Shown: positions 11,628 through 21,251 of the stretch, piece by piece
Numbering within the stretch: the first letter of the stretch is position 1
Layout: every line of letters begins with the position of its first letter
From: Parvibaculum sp.
GTDB taxonomy: Bacteria; Pseudomonadota; Alphaproteobacteria; Parvibaculales; Parvibaculaceae
Length of the DNA stretch: 64,000 nucleotides
Reading direction: 5' to 3'
Assembly: GCA_002694985.1 (NCBI GenBank)
Contig: NZNS01000009.1
Coordinates: 1-64,000, forward strand
Program-made: the position numbers and the translations under genes
The notes under the pieces: generated by a model
Databases searched by the model: none
What the model saw: only the letters and a program-made list of their open reading frames with translations
Told to the model about the DNA's origin: nothing

Positions 11628-12803
11628 TTACGCCGCTGCCTTGAGTGAGGCGATGGCTTCCGCGAAGGCCCAGTCGAGCCAGGGCATCAGCGCACGCATG
11701 TCGGTCGTTTCGACCGTTGCGCCCGCCCAGATGCGAAGGCCGGCAGGGGCGTCGCGATAACCCGCGATGTCGTTGGCCACACCTTCCTTGTCGAGAAGAT
11801 CGGCGATCTTCTTGGCGAAGGCGACCTGCTCATCATCGGAGAGAGCGGTAACGCGCTCATCGACGATCTTGAGACAGACGGAGGTGTTGGACCGGGTATC
11901 GATTTCCTTCGCGAGGAAATCGGCCCAAGGGGTGCGCCCGACCCATTCGGCGATGACAGCGGTGTTCGCATCGGCGCGGCCGACCAGCGACTTGAGACCG
12001 CCAATGCTGTCCGCCCAGCTGAGGGCATCGAGATAGTCCTCGACGCAGATCATCGACGGTGTGTTGATCGTCTCGCCCTTGAAGATGCCTTCAATGAGCT
12101 TGCCGCCCTTGGTCAGGCGGAAGATCTTCGGCAGCGGCCATGCGGGCGTGTAGCTCTCAAGGCGTTCGACGGCGCGCGGCGAAAGGATCAGCACGCCATG
12201 CGCGGCTTCACCGCCCAGCGCCTTCTGCCAGGAGAAGGTGACGACATCGAGCTTCGGCCATGCGAGTTCCTGCGCGAAAGCGGCCGACGTCGCATCGCAA
12301 ATGGTGAGGCCCTGACGGTCGTCCGGGATCCACTCGCCATTCGGCACACGAACGCCGGAGGTCGTTCCGTTCCAGGTAAAGACGACGTCATTGTCGAAAT
12401 TCACATCGGCAAGATTCGGGAGTTCGCCATAGGGCGCTTTCAGGATGCGGGCATCCTTGAGCTTGAGCTGTTTCACGACATCCGTGATCCAGCCTTCGCC
12501 GAAGCTTTCCCAGGCGAGCATGTCGACGCCGCGCGCGCCGAGCATCGACCAGAGCGCCATTTCGACGGCGCCCGTGTCGGAAGCGGGCACGATACCGATG
12601 CGGTAATCGGCGGGAACGCCGAGCACGCTGCGGGTCTTTTCAATGGCGTCCGAGAGGCGCGCCTTGCCCGGCTTGGAGCGATGACTGCGGCCCACAAGGG
12701 CATTTTCGAGATTTGTGATGGTCCAGCCGGGGCGCTTGGCGCAGGGGCCAGAAGAGAAGTGCGGATTGGCCGGACGCACGTCCGGACGCTTGGTAGCGGT
12801 CAT
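11628..12803 (-). CDS. serC: Phosphoserine aminotransferase SerC
   Basis: SerC is a PLP enzyme that transfers the amino group of glutamate to 3-phosphohydroxypyruvate, giving phosphoserine; it also serves pyridoxine synthesis. The 391-residue protein is the long alphaproteobacterial type, beginning with [14 protein letters not shown]. The PLP lysine lies in [14 protein letters not shown], and the Asp of CDATSAAF contacts the cofactor. It is first in a serC-serA operon, directly behind a serC leader RNA. Confidence 0.97.
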   Translation of the reverse strand: MTATKRPDVRPANPHFSSGPCAKRPGWTITNLENALVGRSHRSKPGKARLSDAIEKTRSVLGVPADYRIGIVPASDTGAVEMALWSMLGARGVDMLAWESFGEGWITDVVKQLKLKDARILKAPYGELPNLADVNFDNDVVFTWNGTTSGVRVPNGEWIPDDRQGLTICDATSAAFAQELAWPKLDVVTFSWQKALGGEAAHGVLILSPRAVERLESYTPAWPLPKIFRLTKGGKLIEGIFKGETINTPSMICVEDYLDALSWADSIGGLKSLVGRADANTAVIAEWVGRTPWADFLAKEIDTRSNTSVCLKIVDERVTALSDDEQVAFAKKIADLLDKEGVANDIAGYRDAPAGLRIWAGATVETTDMRALMPWLDWAFAEAIASLKAAA

Positions 12804-12805
12804 TT

Positions 12806-12858
12806 ACAACCTATCCTTTCAGATAGCTGCCCCTCGGTGGGGAGGGGTGTCCCGCCGC
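12806..12858 (-). ncRNA. serC leader RNA motif
   Basis: The minus-strand leader directly abutting the serC start holds two adjacent stem-loops: a GC-rich one (12830-12847, CCCCTCC-type arms) preceded by GCGGGACA, then CTATC-TGAAAG-GATAG (12811-12825), then GGTTGTAA before the ATG. This matches my memory of the alphaproteobacterial serC RNA motif described upstream of serC-serA. The second hairpin ends at the ribosome-binding region, so translational control is plausible. The ligand is unknown. Confidence 0.75.
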
Positions 12859-13006
12859 TGCGTATATGCCGGTGCCCGACCCAAGTCAAATAACGGCCCT
12901 GTGGCTGAAAGGCGCATTGCATGGAACCCGCAGGATTCCCCGGCATTGAGTGTGGTAAGACGTAAACCACAGGAAAACCCGCCGGGAATCGCCTTTGCCG
13001 CATTCA

Positions 13007-13891
13007 ATGTCACGCTGGCTCATGCTGGCCATCCTCGTTGCGCTCTGGGGCTCGGCCTTCGCCTTCACCAGGATCGCCGTCGCAACCGTAGTGCCGGAAT
13101 GGACCATGGCCGGACGGCTCGCCACCGGCGCTCTCCTGCTGCTGCCGCTTGCTCTATGGGCAGGCGAGAAATTTCCACGCGCGGGCGAAGAATGGGGCTG
13201 GCTCGCCGCACTCGCGCTTGTCGGCAACATCGCGCCCTTCTTCGCGATAAGCTGGGGACAGCAATATGTGCCCTCGGCACTGGCAGGCATCCTGATCGGT
13301 TTTACCCCGCTTGCGACGCTCGTTCTGGCGCATTTCCTTATCGAGGACGAGCGCATCACGCCGCTGCGCGCGGCAGGCTTCGCCATCGGCTTTACCGGCC
13401 TCGTGATCGTGCTCGGCCCGCGCGCCCTCACAGACCTGACGGCGGGCGGCGAAAGGCTGTTCGGTCAGTTTGCCATCCTCGCTGGCGCGTTCTTCTTTGC
13501 CTGCAACAACGTCATGGCGCGGCGCGCGCCGGAGATGCCGCTTCTCGTAAAATCCTCCGGCGTCATGCTGGCGGGTGCGCTCGCGGGCACGGCGCTTGCC
13601 GGCGCGGTCACATCGCCCCTGTCGCTCGCAGAGGCGAGCACCGCCTCGCTGCTCGGCCTTGCCGGGCTCGGTATCTTCTCGACCGGGCTTGCCGCCCTCG
13701 TCTTCTTTCGGCTGGTGGACAAGGCGGGTGCGACTTTCGTTTCGCTGACCAACTACCTGGTGCCGGTTTTCGCGGCGGTGGCGGGCTTTCTCATTTTCGA
13801 TGAGGAATTAAAGCTCCGCGTACTGATTGGACTTGCTCTCATTCTGGCGGGCATCGCGGTGAGCGAATGGCGCACACAGCGCAAGGCCTAG
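13007..13891 (+). CDS. DMT-superfamily (EamA) transporter
   Basis: A 294-residue inner-membrane protein with ten predicted helices in two EamA repeats. The first repeat starts with MLAILVALWGSAFAFTRIAV and the second with FAILAGAFFFACNNVMARR; LTNYLVPVFAAVAGFLIFDEEL is the typical repeat-2 end. EamA proteins export amino acids and other metabolites, and the substrate here is unknown. I used the ATG at 13007; an in-frame TTG at 12995 is also possible, and neither has a strong ribosome-binding site. Confidence 0.87.
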   Translation: MSRWLMLAILVALWGSAFAFTRIAVATVVPEWTMAGRLATGALLLLPLALWAGEKFPRAGEEWGWLAALALVGNIAPFFAISWGQQYVPSALAGILIGFTPLATLVLAHFLIEDERITPLRAAGFAIGFTGLVIVLGPRALTDLTAGGERLFGQFAILAGAFFFACNNVMARRAPEMPLLVKSSGVMLAGALAGTALAGAVTSPLSLAEASTASLLGLAGLGIFSTGLAALVFFRLVDKAGATFVSLTNYLVPVFAAVAGFLIFDEELKLRVLIGLALILAGIAVSEWRTQRKA

Positions 13892-13918
13892 GCACGACGA
13901 AGACACGCAGCCGCATGA

Positions 13919-14710
13919 TCAGAAAGAAATTTCGGCCTTCATGAAATCCGCACAACGCCCGCGCAGAATCACGCGCTCGCCTGCATCGCTGCACCAGAGT
14001 GTGCCACCGCGTTTCGACACCTGGCGCGCAACGAGATCGCTCTTGCCGAGCTTCTTCGCCCAATAGGGAACGCTGGTGCAATGCGCAGAGCCCGTTACCG
14101 GGTCTTCGTCGATCCCGTGCGCAGGCGCGAAGAAGCGCGAAACGAAATCGATGCCATCCTCGCCCGGCGCCGTCGCGATGAGCCCGGCATTGAGCGGTTC
14201 AAGCTGTCGGGCAAGCGCCGGAAAGTCGGGATTCAGGGCCATCACGTCTTCCGCCCTGTCGAAAACCGCCATCAGGTTCGAGGTCTTCGCCCAGACGAGC
14301 GGCTTCGCGCCGAGCGCTTCGGCAATCGCTTCCGGCGCCGGATACGGCTTCGGCTTCGCCGCCGGGAAGTCCATCGACAGCCGCTCACCCTCGCGGCTGA
14401 CGACAAGCGTCCCGCTGCGCGTTTCAAACCGGATTTCCGGCTTCGCATATCCAAGATGCGCAAACAGCACATGCGCCGAGGCGAGCGTCGCATGGCCGCA
14501 GAGCTCGACCTCGACCGTGGGCGTGAACCAGCGCAATCGGTAGCCCTCCCCTTCGGGCGCAAAGAAGGCCGTCTCCGCGAGATTGTTCTCCGCCGCGATG
14601 GCCTGCATGACCTCCACGGAAGGCCAGACGTCGAGCGGCACGATGGCCGCCGGATTGCCTTCGAAGACACGATCGGCAAAGGCATCGACCTGATAGAGAA
14701 CCGCTTTCAT
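13919..14710 (-). CDS. PhzF family isomerase/epimerase-like protein
   Basis: A 263-residue two-domain diaminopimelate-epimerase-fold protein. Family signatures are YQVDAFADRVFEGNPAAIVPL at the N-terminus, the catalytic-type Glu in NNLAETAFF, ELCGHATLASAHVL, and EDPVTGSAHC in the second half. PhzF isomerises a phenazine precursor, but most homologues outside phenazine clusters have no known substrate, and there are no phz genes nearby. Two adjacent ATGs (14713, 14710) follow GGAG; I chose the second on spacing. Confidence 0.9.
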   Translation of the reverse strand: MKAVLYQVDAFADRVFEGNPAAIVPLDVWPSVEVMQAIAAENNLAETAFFAPEGEGYRLRWFTPTVEVELCGHATLASAHVLFAHLGYAKPEIRFETRSGTLVVSREGERLSMDFPAAKPKPYPAPEAIAEALGAKPLVWAKTSNLMAVFDRAEDVMALNPDFPALARQLEPLNAGLIATAPGEDGIDFVSRFFAPAHGIDEDPVTGSAHCTSVPYWAKKLGKSDLVARQVSKRGGTLWCSDAGERVILRGRCADFMKAEISF

Positions 14711-14940
14711 CATTCCGCTCCGTTTCTTCGATTGCCGGATTGTATCCATAGAATTTGCACGGCCGGTTACCTAAATCAGCGGGAAATACCGATTGTCCCC
14801 CTCAAAGGGCATGAACCTGCAAAGGCGCGGCGAATCCCATATCGGGATCGTGGAACCTGCGTGAGTCTGATGAAGATTTAGAAGGCCGCTGTCTTCCGGT
14901 CGACGCATCGCGTTGCTAGGCTTGCTGCAAGGAGGTCGCC

Positions 14941-15414
14941 ATGACCGCACGGACACACCAGCCGCTGCTCATACGTCCCGTCCTGCCAGACGAGTGCGAG
15001 ACGCTTTCCGCACTTGCGCATGGGTCGAAAGCCCATTGGGGCTATGGCGGCGACTTCATGAATCTTTGTCGTGACGAATTGAAAGTGACACCGGAGAAGA
15101 TCGCGCGCTTTCGCATGCGCGTGGCGCAGGCGGGACGCGAGATCGCAGGCTTTTCTGCCATGCGCTATCACGACGGCGCGGCGGATGTGGAAGAGTTCTT
15201 TGTCGCGCCGCGCTACATCGGCACCGGCATCGGCCACCGCCTGATGCTCGATATGCTCCACCATGCGCGGCGCCACGGCGTTCACAGCGTGAGGGTGGAA
15301 GCAGACCCGAACGCAACGGGCTTCTACGAACGAGAAGGTTTCAGCGTCTGCGGGGAAACGCTTTCGGGTTCCGTGCCGGGGCGGAAACTCCCGCTGATGC
15401 AGCGCAAGATCTGA
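14941..15414 (+). CDS. GNAT family N-acetyltransferase
   Basis: A 157-residue single GNAT domain. The acetyl-CoA binding motif A is visible as VEEFFVAPRYIGTGIGHRLMLDML (Q/RxxGxG/A variant), followed by the beta-6/7 segment VRVEADPNATGFYEREGF. An AAGGAGGT ribosome-binding site lies 5 nt before the ATG. The acceptor is unknown. It converges on thiD with only 3 bp between stops. Confidence 0.88.
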   Translation: MTARTHQPLLIRPVLPDECETLSALAHGSKAHWGYGGDFMNLCRDELKVTPEKIARFRMRVAQAGREIAGFSAMRYHDGAADVEEFFVAPRYIGTGIGHRLMLDMLHHARRHGVHSVRVEADPNATGFYEREGFSVCGETLSGSVPGRKLPLMQRKI

Positions 15415-15417
15415 GGC

Positions 15418-16260
15418 TCAATCGTCGTCCTCGTCGTCGATCTCGCCATTGTCATCGTCATTGACGGCGGCAAGGAAGTTGAGCGGGCCGTAGCCTTTTC
15501 CAAAACCCGGCGCCGTGCGGATTGCCTCATGCACATAGTCGCGGGCCGCGGCAACGGCGGCTGTCAGGGCCACGCCCTGCGCGAGAAGCCCCGCAATGGA
15601 AGAGGCGAGCGTGCAGCCGGTGCCATGCGTGTGGCGCGTGTCGATACGGGGTGACGAAAATATCTGGATCGTCTCCTGCGTTGCCAGCACATCGAAAATG
15701 AGATCGCCGGAAAGATGCCCGCCCTTCAAGAGAACGGCCTCGGCGCCGAGACCGAGAAGCGCATCGGCCGCCGCTTTCTGCCCCTCCACATCCACAATCT
15801 TTCGGCCGGTGAGGACTTCCGCCTCCGGCACATTGGGCGTGACAAGCGTTGCTAGCGGGATCAGCACTTCGCGGATTGCGGCTACGGCTGAATCTTCCAG
15901 CAATGACGCGCCGCCCTTTGCAATCATGACCGGATCGACAACGAGAACCGGACTTTCCTCGCCGCGCGAAAGTTCTTCCGCCACCGCTTCCACGATATCG
16001 GCATTGTGAAGCATACCCGTCTTGATGACGTCCGCGCCGATATCCTCAAGTACCGCGCGCATCTGCCCGACCACGATATCGAGCGGCACTTCGTGAATGC
16101 CGGTGACGCCGAGCGTATTCTGCACGGTGATGGCGGTGACGGCGGTCATGGCAAAGCCGCCCATTGCGGTGACGGCCTTGATATCGGCCTGAATGCCCGC
16201 GCCGCCGCCCGAATCCGAGCCCGCCACGATGAGCACGCGGCCCTGGGGAAGAGATGTCAT
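15418..16260 (-). CDS. thiD: Hydroxymethylpyrimidine/phosphomethylpyrimidine kinase ThiD
   Basis: ThiD phosphorylates HMP and HMP-P to HMP-PP, supplying the pyrimidine half of thiamine. The 280-residue ribokinase-fold protein has VLIVAGSDSGGGAGIQADIK at the N-terminus, DPVMIAKGGASLL, LLKGGHL and the anion-hole/catalytic motif HTHGTGCTLASSIA. The C-terminus ends in a strongly acidic stretch (DDDDNGEIDDEDDD), absent from typical ThiD and of unknown meaning. There is no riboswitch upstream, unlike thiC. Confidence 0.95.
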   Translation of the reverse strand: MTSLPQGRVLIVAGSDSGGGAGIQADIKAVTAMGGFAMTAVTAITVQNTLGVTGIHEVPLDIVVGQMRAVLEDIGADVIKTGMLHNADIVEAVAEELSRGEESPVLVVDPVMIAKGGASLLEDSAVAAIREVLIPLATLVTPNVPEAEVLTGRKIVDVEGQKAAADALLGLGAEAVLLKGGHLSGDLIFDVLATQETIQIFSSPRIDTRHTHGTGCTLASSIAGLLAQGVALTAAVAAARDYVHEAIRTAPGFGKGYGPLNFLAAVNDDDNGEIDDEDDD

Positions 16261-16290
16261 TGATTTGATCCGAGAAAATGCTGCCGTAAA

Positions 16291-17637
16291 TCAGGCGGCA
16301 TTATGCTCGATTACGGCGGCAATGTCGTTGACGACGGCAGCAACGAGCTTTTCGTCATCACCTTCCGCCATGACGCGGATGAGCGGCTCCGTACCGGATT
16401 TGCGGATGACAAGACGGCCGCCCGCACCGAGCCTGTTTTCGCCCTCACGGATTGCCTCCTGAACATCCTTGTCTTTCAGGGGTTCGCCCTTCCTGAAGCG
16501 CACATTCTTGAGGAGCTGCGGCAGCGGATCGAAGACATGGGTGAGCTCGCTGACCGGCTTGTCGTTCGCCTTCATGACGGAAAGCACCTGCAGCGCGGCA
16601 ATGAGGCCGTCACCCGTGGTCGAGAAATCCTTGAGCACGATATGGCCGGATTGTTCACCGCCGACATTGAAACCATGCTGGCGCATATGCTCGACGACAT
16701 AGCGGTCGCCGACCTGCGTGCGCACGAGGTCGAGATCGAGCGACTTCAGATAACGCTCGAGACCGAGATTGGACATGACGGTCGCGACGACGCCCGGCGC
16801 CGACAAGGTACCCATATCCTTCCAGTGACGCGCGATGAGACCCATGACCTGGTCACCATCGACGACCTTGCCGCGTTCATCGGCGATGATGACGCGGTCG
16901 GCATCCCCGTCCAGTGCGATACCGATATCGGCGCGGCGCTCGCGCACCGTGGCACACATGCGCTCAGGCGAGGTCGAGCCGCATTCATCATTGATGTTGA
17001 AACCATCCGGGCTCGTACCGACGGTTACGACTTCAGCGCCGAGTTCCCAGAGCACGGCAGGCGCAACCTTGTAGGCTGCACCATTCGCGCAGTCGATGAC
17101 GATCCGCAAACCTTCAAGCGTCTGCTGCTTGGGCAAGGTCTGCTTCACATGTTCGATGTAACGCGCCTGCGCATCCTCAATGCGTTTCGTACGGCCAAGC
17201 TCGCGCGGCCCGGCCAGATTGTCGGCAAGACCATTGTCCATGTGGTGCTCAATGGCGAGTTCCACCTCATCCGACAGCTTGAAACCATCGGGACCGAAGA
17301 GCTTGATACCATTATCCTGGAAGGAATTATGCGAGGCGGAAATCATCACGCCGAGATCGGCGCGAAGCGAGCGCGTCAGCATGGCGACGGCAGGCGTCGG
17401 CAGCGGGCCGAACAGGAAGACATCCATGCCCATGGACGTGAAGCCGGCGGTGAGCGCGGGCTCCAGCATATAGCCTGAGAGGCGTGTATCCTTGCCGATC
17501 ACGACACGATGGCGATGCTCGCCACGGCGGAACACACGTCCAGCGGCCATACCGACGCGCAGCGCGGTTTCCGCTGTCATGTGCCCGGTGTTGGCAGTGC
17601 CCCGGATTCCATCGGTGCCAAAATATTTGCGGCCCAT
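16291..17637 (-). CDS. glmM: Phosphoglucosamine mutase GlmM
   Basis: GlmM interconverts glucosamine-6-P and glucosamine-1-P on the way to UDP-GlcNAc, peptidoglycan and LPS. The 448-residue protein has the active phosphoserine in ISASHNS (Ser102), the Mg-binding loop DGDADR, the sugar-binding EQSGH and the phosphate loop [12 protein letters not shown] near the C-terminus. The ATG at 17637 begins the conserved [13 protein letters not shown]. In E. coli and relatives it follows ftsH and folP; here folP is upstream but the P450 block separates both from ftsH. Confidence 0.98.
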   Translation of the reverse strand: MGRKYFGTDGIRGTANTGHMTAETALRVGMAAGRVFRRGEHRHRVVIGKDTRLSGYMLEPALTAGFTSMGMDVFLFGPLPTPAVAMLTRSLRADLGVMISASHNSFQDNGIKLFGPDGFKLSDEVELAIEHHMDNGLADNLAGPRELGRTKRIEDAQARYIEHVKQTLPKQQTLEGLRIVIDCANGAAYKVAPAVLWELGAEVVTVGTSPDGFNINDECGSTSPERMCATVRERRADIGIALDGDADRVIIADERGKVVDGDQVMGLIARHWKDMGTLSAPGVVATVMSNLGLERYLKSLDLDLVRTQVGDRYVVEHMRQHGFNVGGEQSGHIVLKDFSTTGDGLIAALQVLSVMKANDKPVSELTHVFDPLPQLLKNVRFRKGEPLKDKDVQEAIREGENRLGAGGRLVIRKSGTEPLIRVMAEGDDEKLVAAVVNDIAAVIEHNAA

Positions 17638-17802
17638 GAATTGAACGGTCCTCGCGCCCTGTCTCGGTCTGTGCTTCACCGCAACCTGCCAAACGCCCCC
17701 ACGGCCCCGGCATGTACGCCTACTAAACTGTCATGCAGACAATATGTGGCGAATATAGGAATCTATGCGCCGATTGCAGTTAAATAATTCTTGCCAAATC
17801 TT

Positions 17803-18636
17803 TCAGGGCCCGCCGAAAGGCGTCTCGAAGCGGGTCATGACGGCCAGTGCATCGGCAAGGGGAGCCGGTTCATGGGTCCGGATCATCGCCGACCCCCGCT
17901 GGATGGCCAGAAGCTCGGCGGCGAGCGTTGCCGCCCCCGCCTCTCCCGGCGCACGGCCTGTGACCGCCCGGAGGAACGATTTTCGCGACACCGAGATGAA
18001 GACCGGCAGACCGAAACGCTCGCAGAGTTCACCTATGCGCGAGAGAACCTCGAAGGAGGTCTCGGGTTTCGAGCCCAGGAAGAATCCCATGCCCGGATCG
18101 AGGATGAACCGGTCGCGGGCGATACCCGCCGCTTCAAGCGCCGCGAGCCGCGCCGCGAAAAAGGCGCTCACATGTTCCACGATATCGCCCTCGGGGGCCT
18201 CGCGCCGGTCAGCATTGCCCTCGCGCTGGACCGAATGCATGAGAATGAGCTTCGCGTCGCTGGCGGCGAGAGAGGGATAGAAAGCCTCATCGGCAAAACC
18301 GCGAATGTCGTTGAGGAACGCCGCGCCATGCGCGAGCGCAAAGCCTTGCGTCTCAGGACGAAAGCTGTCGATGGAGAGCGGGATACGCTCGCTCGCCAGC
18401 GCCTCGATGACGGGCGCGAGACGGCGGATTTCCTCCTCCGCCGACACCGGCACCGCATCCGGGTTCGACGAAGCGGGCCCGAGATCGATTACATCCGCGC
18501 CCTCCTTCACGAGCCTGCGCGCATGTGCGATGGCGGCATCGGCAGCGAGATATTTCCCGCCATCGGAAAAGCTGTCGGGCGTGATGTTGACGATACCGAA
18601 AATGAGCGGGCGCTGGAGCATGGCTTGTTCTAGCAC
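17803..18636 (-). CDS. folP: Dihydropteroate synthase FolP
   Basis: FolP condenses p-aminobenzoate with dihydropterin pyrophosphate in folate synthesis and is the sulfonamide target. The 277-residue TIM-barrel protein shows FGIVNITPDSFSDGG (residues about 13-27), GADVIDLGPASSNPDA, LDPGMGFFLG and the C-terminal SVSRKSFLR. The GTG at 18636 is the likelier start because AAGGAG lies 5 nt before it; an ATG at 18621 has no RBS of its own. It begins 27 bp after the TetR gene stop and may be read through from it. Confidence 0.96.
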   Translation of the reverse strand: MLEQAMLQRPLIFGIVNITPDSFSDGGKYLAADAAIAHARRLVKEGADVIDLGPASSNPDAVPVSAEEEIRRLAPVIEALASERIPLSIDSFRPETQGFALAHGAAFLNDIRGFADEAFYPSLAASDAKLILMHSVQREGNADRREAPEGDIVEHVSAFFAARLAALEAAGIARDRFILDPGMGFFLGSKPETSFEVLSRIGELCERFGLPVFISVSRKSFLRAVTGRAPGEAGAATLAAELLAIQRGSAMIRTHEPAPLADALAVMTRFETPFGGP

Positions 18637-18663
18637 AGCCTCTCCTTTTGCGGCGAGCAGAGC

Positions 18664-19290
18664 TCAGGCCGGCAGGACTTCCCCCACGCCGAGCCCCATG
18701 GCGCCGCGCACCAGATGTTCGATTACCGCCTCGAATTCACGCGGCGTTGCTCCCGAGAATTTCATAAGTGCAACTGTGTGACCGCCGCCGAGATAGACGC
18801 GCGCCGCCGCCCTGGCATTCAACGCGGGCGGGATGACACCCTCCTGCTTGCCGCGCTCGAGAAGCTTCTGCGCAATTCCATACAAGCGTTCCAGCAACGC
18901 CATGTATCGCGCCCAGACATCCGCCCGCACACCCGTGCTCCAGTCAAGCCAGACTTTGGTCATGTCGGGTTTCTCCCTCGCCGCATTGGAGAAATTGACC
19001 GCAAGTGACCGGAGCGCCTCATGAACGGATTTGCGCCCGCCAAGCGCAGTGGAGACAACTTCGATCAAATAGGCCTCGACCTCGCCGAGGACGGCGGCCA
19101 CCAGATCCTCCCGTGTACGGAAATAGGAATGAACCGCCGGCACCGACACACCCGCCCGCTCGGCGACATGGCTATGTGTGGCCCGCGCCAGGCCGTTTTC
19201 CGCAAAGGCCGCCAAAGCACATTCGAGAAGCTGCGCGCGGCGCGCTTCCGGCGTGAGCCTCGTGCGGGCGGTTCTGACAGGACGGGTCAC
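18664..19290 (-). CDS. TetR/AcrR family transcriptional regulator next to CYP153
   Basis: A 208-residue one-component repressor-type protein. The N-terminal DNA-binding domain covers residues about 12-60 ([17 protein letters not shown], then the helix-turn-helix [17 protein letters not shown] and the conserved [10 protein letters not shown]). The C-terminal domain should bind a hydrophobic ligand and dimerise. It is transcribed divergently from the CYP153 operon across a 164-bp gap holding a candidate operator, so control of that operon by an alkane, alcohol or fatty-acid-like signal is likely. This regulatory link is inferred from position. Confidence 0.9.
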   Translation of the reverse strand: MTRPVRTARTRLTPEARRAQLLECALAAFAENGLARATHSHVAERAGVSVPAVHSYFRTREDLVAAVLGEVEAYLIEVVSTALGGRKSVHEALRSLAVNFSNAAREKPDMTKVWLDWSTGVRADVWARYMALLERLYGIAQKLLERGKQEGVIPPALNARAAARVYLGGGHTVALMKFSGATPREFEAVIEHLVRGAMGLGVGEVLPA

Positions 19291-19388
19291 GAAACGGGCT
19301 CTCCCTCAAGAATCGGCTGATTTCTGCGGCAAGTATAGACGAATGCCCGCGCGACGGCAGCCGCAGCAATAGGTCATTTCAACCCATA

Positions 19389-19430
19389 TTGACTCAGGGC
19401 TCAATAACTATTGATATATTACTCAATAGT
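19389..19430 (+). promoter_or_regulatory. Candidate promoter and TetR-type operator upstream of CYP153
   Basis: A TTGACT hexamer (19389-19394) precedes an AT-rich region with the inverted repeat ACTATTG (19407-19413) / CAATAGT (19424-19430), 10-bp spacer TATATT-containing. A direct repeat CTCAATA occurs at 19400-19406 and 19422-19428. The AT content is far above that of the surroundings. The site overlaps the likely -10 region, where a repressor would act; the binding protein is inferred. Confidence 0.6.
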
Positions 19431-19454
19431 GAGAGACAGCCGGGAGGGAACGCC

Positions 19455-20720
19455 ATGACCACTATCGCATCCACCATTCCAGAGACAACCGAAGCCGCAA
19501 GTTTGCCCCTCGATCAGATTGATGTGAGCAGACCCGAGCTTTTTGAGCACAACATGGAGGGCGACTATTTTCGCCGCCTGCGCCGGGAAGACCCGGTGCA
19601 TTACTGCGCCGACAGCGCCTATGGCCCCTATTGGTCGATCACGAAATACAAGGACATCATGGCGGTGGACACGAACCACCAGGCGTTCTCCTCGGAAGCA
19701 GGGCTTGGCGGCATCATCATCGAAGACGGCATTCAGAAAAGCAGCGCCGAAGGCGCGATTGATCTGCCGAACTTCATTGCCATGGATCCGCCGAAGCACG
19801 ACGAACAGCGAAAGGCCGTGAGCCCCATTGTCGCGCCTTCCAATCTCGCCAAGCTCGAAGGGACAATCCGCGAACGCGTCGGCCGCGTTCTCGACGGCTT
19901 GCCTGTCGGCGAAGAGTTCGACTGGGTCAACACGGTATCGATCGAGCTGACAACGCAGATGCTGGCAACGCTTTTCGACTTCCCGTTCGAGGATCGTCGC
20001 AAGCTCACCCGCTGGTCCGATGTCACCACCGCCGAGCCGGGTAGCGGCATCGTCGATAGCTGGGAACAGCGCACAGCCGAGATCATGGAATGCGCAGAAT
20101 GCTTTCAGGAACTCTGGAACGAGCGTCTCAAAAATCCGGGCATGGATCTTGTTTCCATGTTGGCGCACTCGCCCGCCACCCACGACATGACTCCCCAGAA
20201 TTATCTGGGTAACGTGCTTCTGCTGATCGTCGGCGGTAACGACACCACGCGAAATTCAATGACCGGCGGCGTACTTGCCTTGCATGAAAATCCCGCGGAG
20301 TTTGAAAAACTGAAAGCCAACCCTCGCCTGATCGACAGCATGGTGCCGGAAATCATCCGCTGGCAGACACCGCTTGCGCATATGCGCCGCACGGCGCTGA
20401 CCGATGCCGTTGTCGGCGGCAAGACCATCCGAAAAGGTGACAAGGTGGTGATGTGGTACGTCTCCGGCAATCGCGATGAGGACGCGATTGCCCGGCCGGA
20501 TGACTTCATCATCGACCGTGAGCGTCCGCGCCAGCACCTCTCCTTCGGCTTTGGTGTTCACCGCTGCGTCGGCAACAGGCTGGCGGAGATGCAGCTGAAG
20601 ATTCTCTGGGAGGAAATCCTGAAACGCTTCAGCCGTATCGAGGTCATGGCCGAACCCACGCGCGTTCGTTCCAATTTCGTGCGCGGCTATGCTCAAATGC
20701 CCGTGCGGTTGCACGCCTGA
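19455..20720 (+). CDS. Cytochrome P450, CYP153 family (alkane terminal hydroxylase), copy 1
   Basis: CYP153 enzymes are soluble bacterial P450s that hydroxylate medium-chain alkanes and fatty acids at the terminal carbon, taking electrons from a ferredoxin and a ferredoxin reductase. The 421-residue protein has the I-helix [17 protein letters not shown], the K-helix ExxR in [15 protein letters not shown], and the heme loop [12 protein letters not shown] with axial Cys371. No membrane anchor is seen. The ATG at 19455 follows GGGAGGGAA. The ferredoxin gene begins 14 bp downstream, so the two are one operon. Substrate range is inferred from family. Confidence 0.95.
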   Translation: MTTIASTIPETTEAASLPLDQIDVSRPELFEHNMEGDYFRRLRREDPVHYCADSAYGPYWSITKYKDIMAVDTNHQAFSSEAGLGGIIIEDGIQKSSAEGAIDLPNFIAMDPPKHDEQRKAVSPIVAPSNLAKLEGTIRERVGRVLDGLPVGEEFDWVNTVSIELTTQMLATLFDFPFEDRRKLTRWSDVTTAEPGSGIVDSWEQRTAEIMECAECFQELWNERLKNPGMDLVSMLAHSPATHDMTPQNYLGNVLLLIVGGNDTTRNSMTGGVLALHENPAEFEKLKANPRLIDSMVPEIIRWQTPLAHMRRTALTDAVVGGKTIRKGDKVVMWYVSGNRDEDAIARPDDFIIDRERPRQHLSFGFGVHRCVGNRLAEMQLKILWEEILKRFSRIEVMAEPTRVRSNFVRGYAQMPVRLHA

Positions 20721-20734
20721 GACGGAGGACTGAT

Positions 20735-21058
20735 ATGCCACTGATTAAATACATCGACGCAAACGGAACCGAATATGCGGTGGAAGCCGCTCCCGGCATC
20801 TCCGTCATGGAAGCCGCAGTAAAGAACAGCGTTCCCGGCATTGACGGCGATTGCGGCGGCGCCGCCGCATGCGCGACCTGCCACGTCTATGTCGACCCTG
20901 AATGGATCGGCAGGACAGGACCGGCGGCAGAAGGACTGGAGCAGAGCATGCTGGAATTTGCCGAAGATGTAACCGACCAAAGCCGCCTCGCCTGCCAGAT
21001 TATCGTCGCCGACAACCTCGACGGACTGATTCTGAAACTGCCGGAGAAGCAGCACTGA
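20735..21058 (+). CDS. [2Fe-2S] ferredoxin, adrenodoxin/putidaredoxin type
   Basis: A 107-residue electron carrier for the P450s. The cluster ligands are Cys40, Cys46, Cys49 and Cys87 (CX5CX2C...C), with the family stretches GDCGGAAACATCHVYV and SRLACQIIV. The surface is acidic, as in vertebrate-type ferredoxins that serve P450s. It lies 14 bp after the first CYP153 and is followed by a terminator. No ferredoxin reductase gene is found in the window, so that partner must be encoded elsewhere. Confidence 0.95.
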   Translation: MPLIKYIDANGTEYAVEAAPGISVMEAAVKNSVPGIDGDCGGAAACATCHVYVDPEWIGRTGPAAEGLEQSMLEFAEDVTDQSRLACQIIVADNLDGLILKLPEKQH

Positions 21059-21086
21059 CGGCATCGGGAAATGCCGGTTAAGGAAG

Positions 21087-21120
21087 AGGGAGGCTCGAAA
21101 AGAGCCTCCCTTTTTATTTT
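21087..21120 (+). terminator. Terminator after the ferredoxin gene
   Basis: GGGAGGCTC-GAAAA-GAGCCTCCC followed by TTTTTATTTT: a perfect 9-bp stem with a U-tract, 29 nt after the stop. The same stem core (GGGAGGCT/AGCCTCCC-like) recurs after the second CYP153. Confidence 0.93.
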
Positions 21121-21182
21121 GGCACTACGCAATTTGACGGCAAAACCCGGAATTAATGCGTAATGCGGCTACGAACCCCGTA

Positions 21183-21212
21183 TTGACAGCACCCCACTGG
21201 AGCGGCGCTAAT
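21183..21212 (+). promoter_or_regulatory. Candidate promoter for the second CYP153
   Basis: A consensus TTGACA (21183-21188), an 18-bp spacer and GCTAAT (21207-21212) lie 40 bp before the start codon. Upstream, at 21152-21164, ATTAATGCGTAAT has short inverted arms (ATTA/TAAT). With the terminator in front, this suggests the second P450 is separately transcribed. Confidence 0.5.
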
Positions 21213-21251
21213 GAACACAAGAACAAGGCTGAAAATCTGTGGGAGAGAGAA

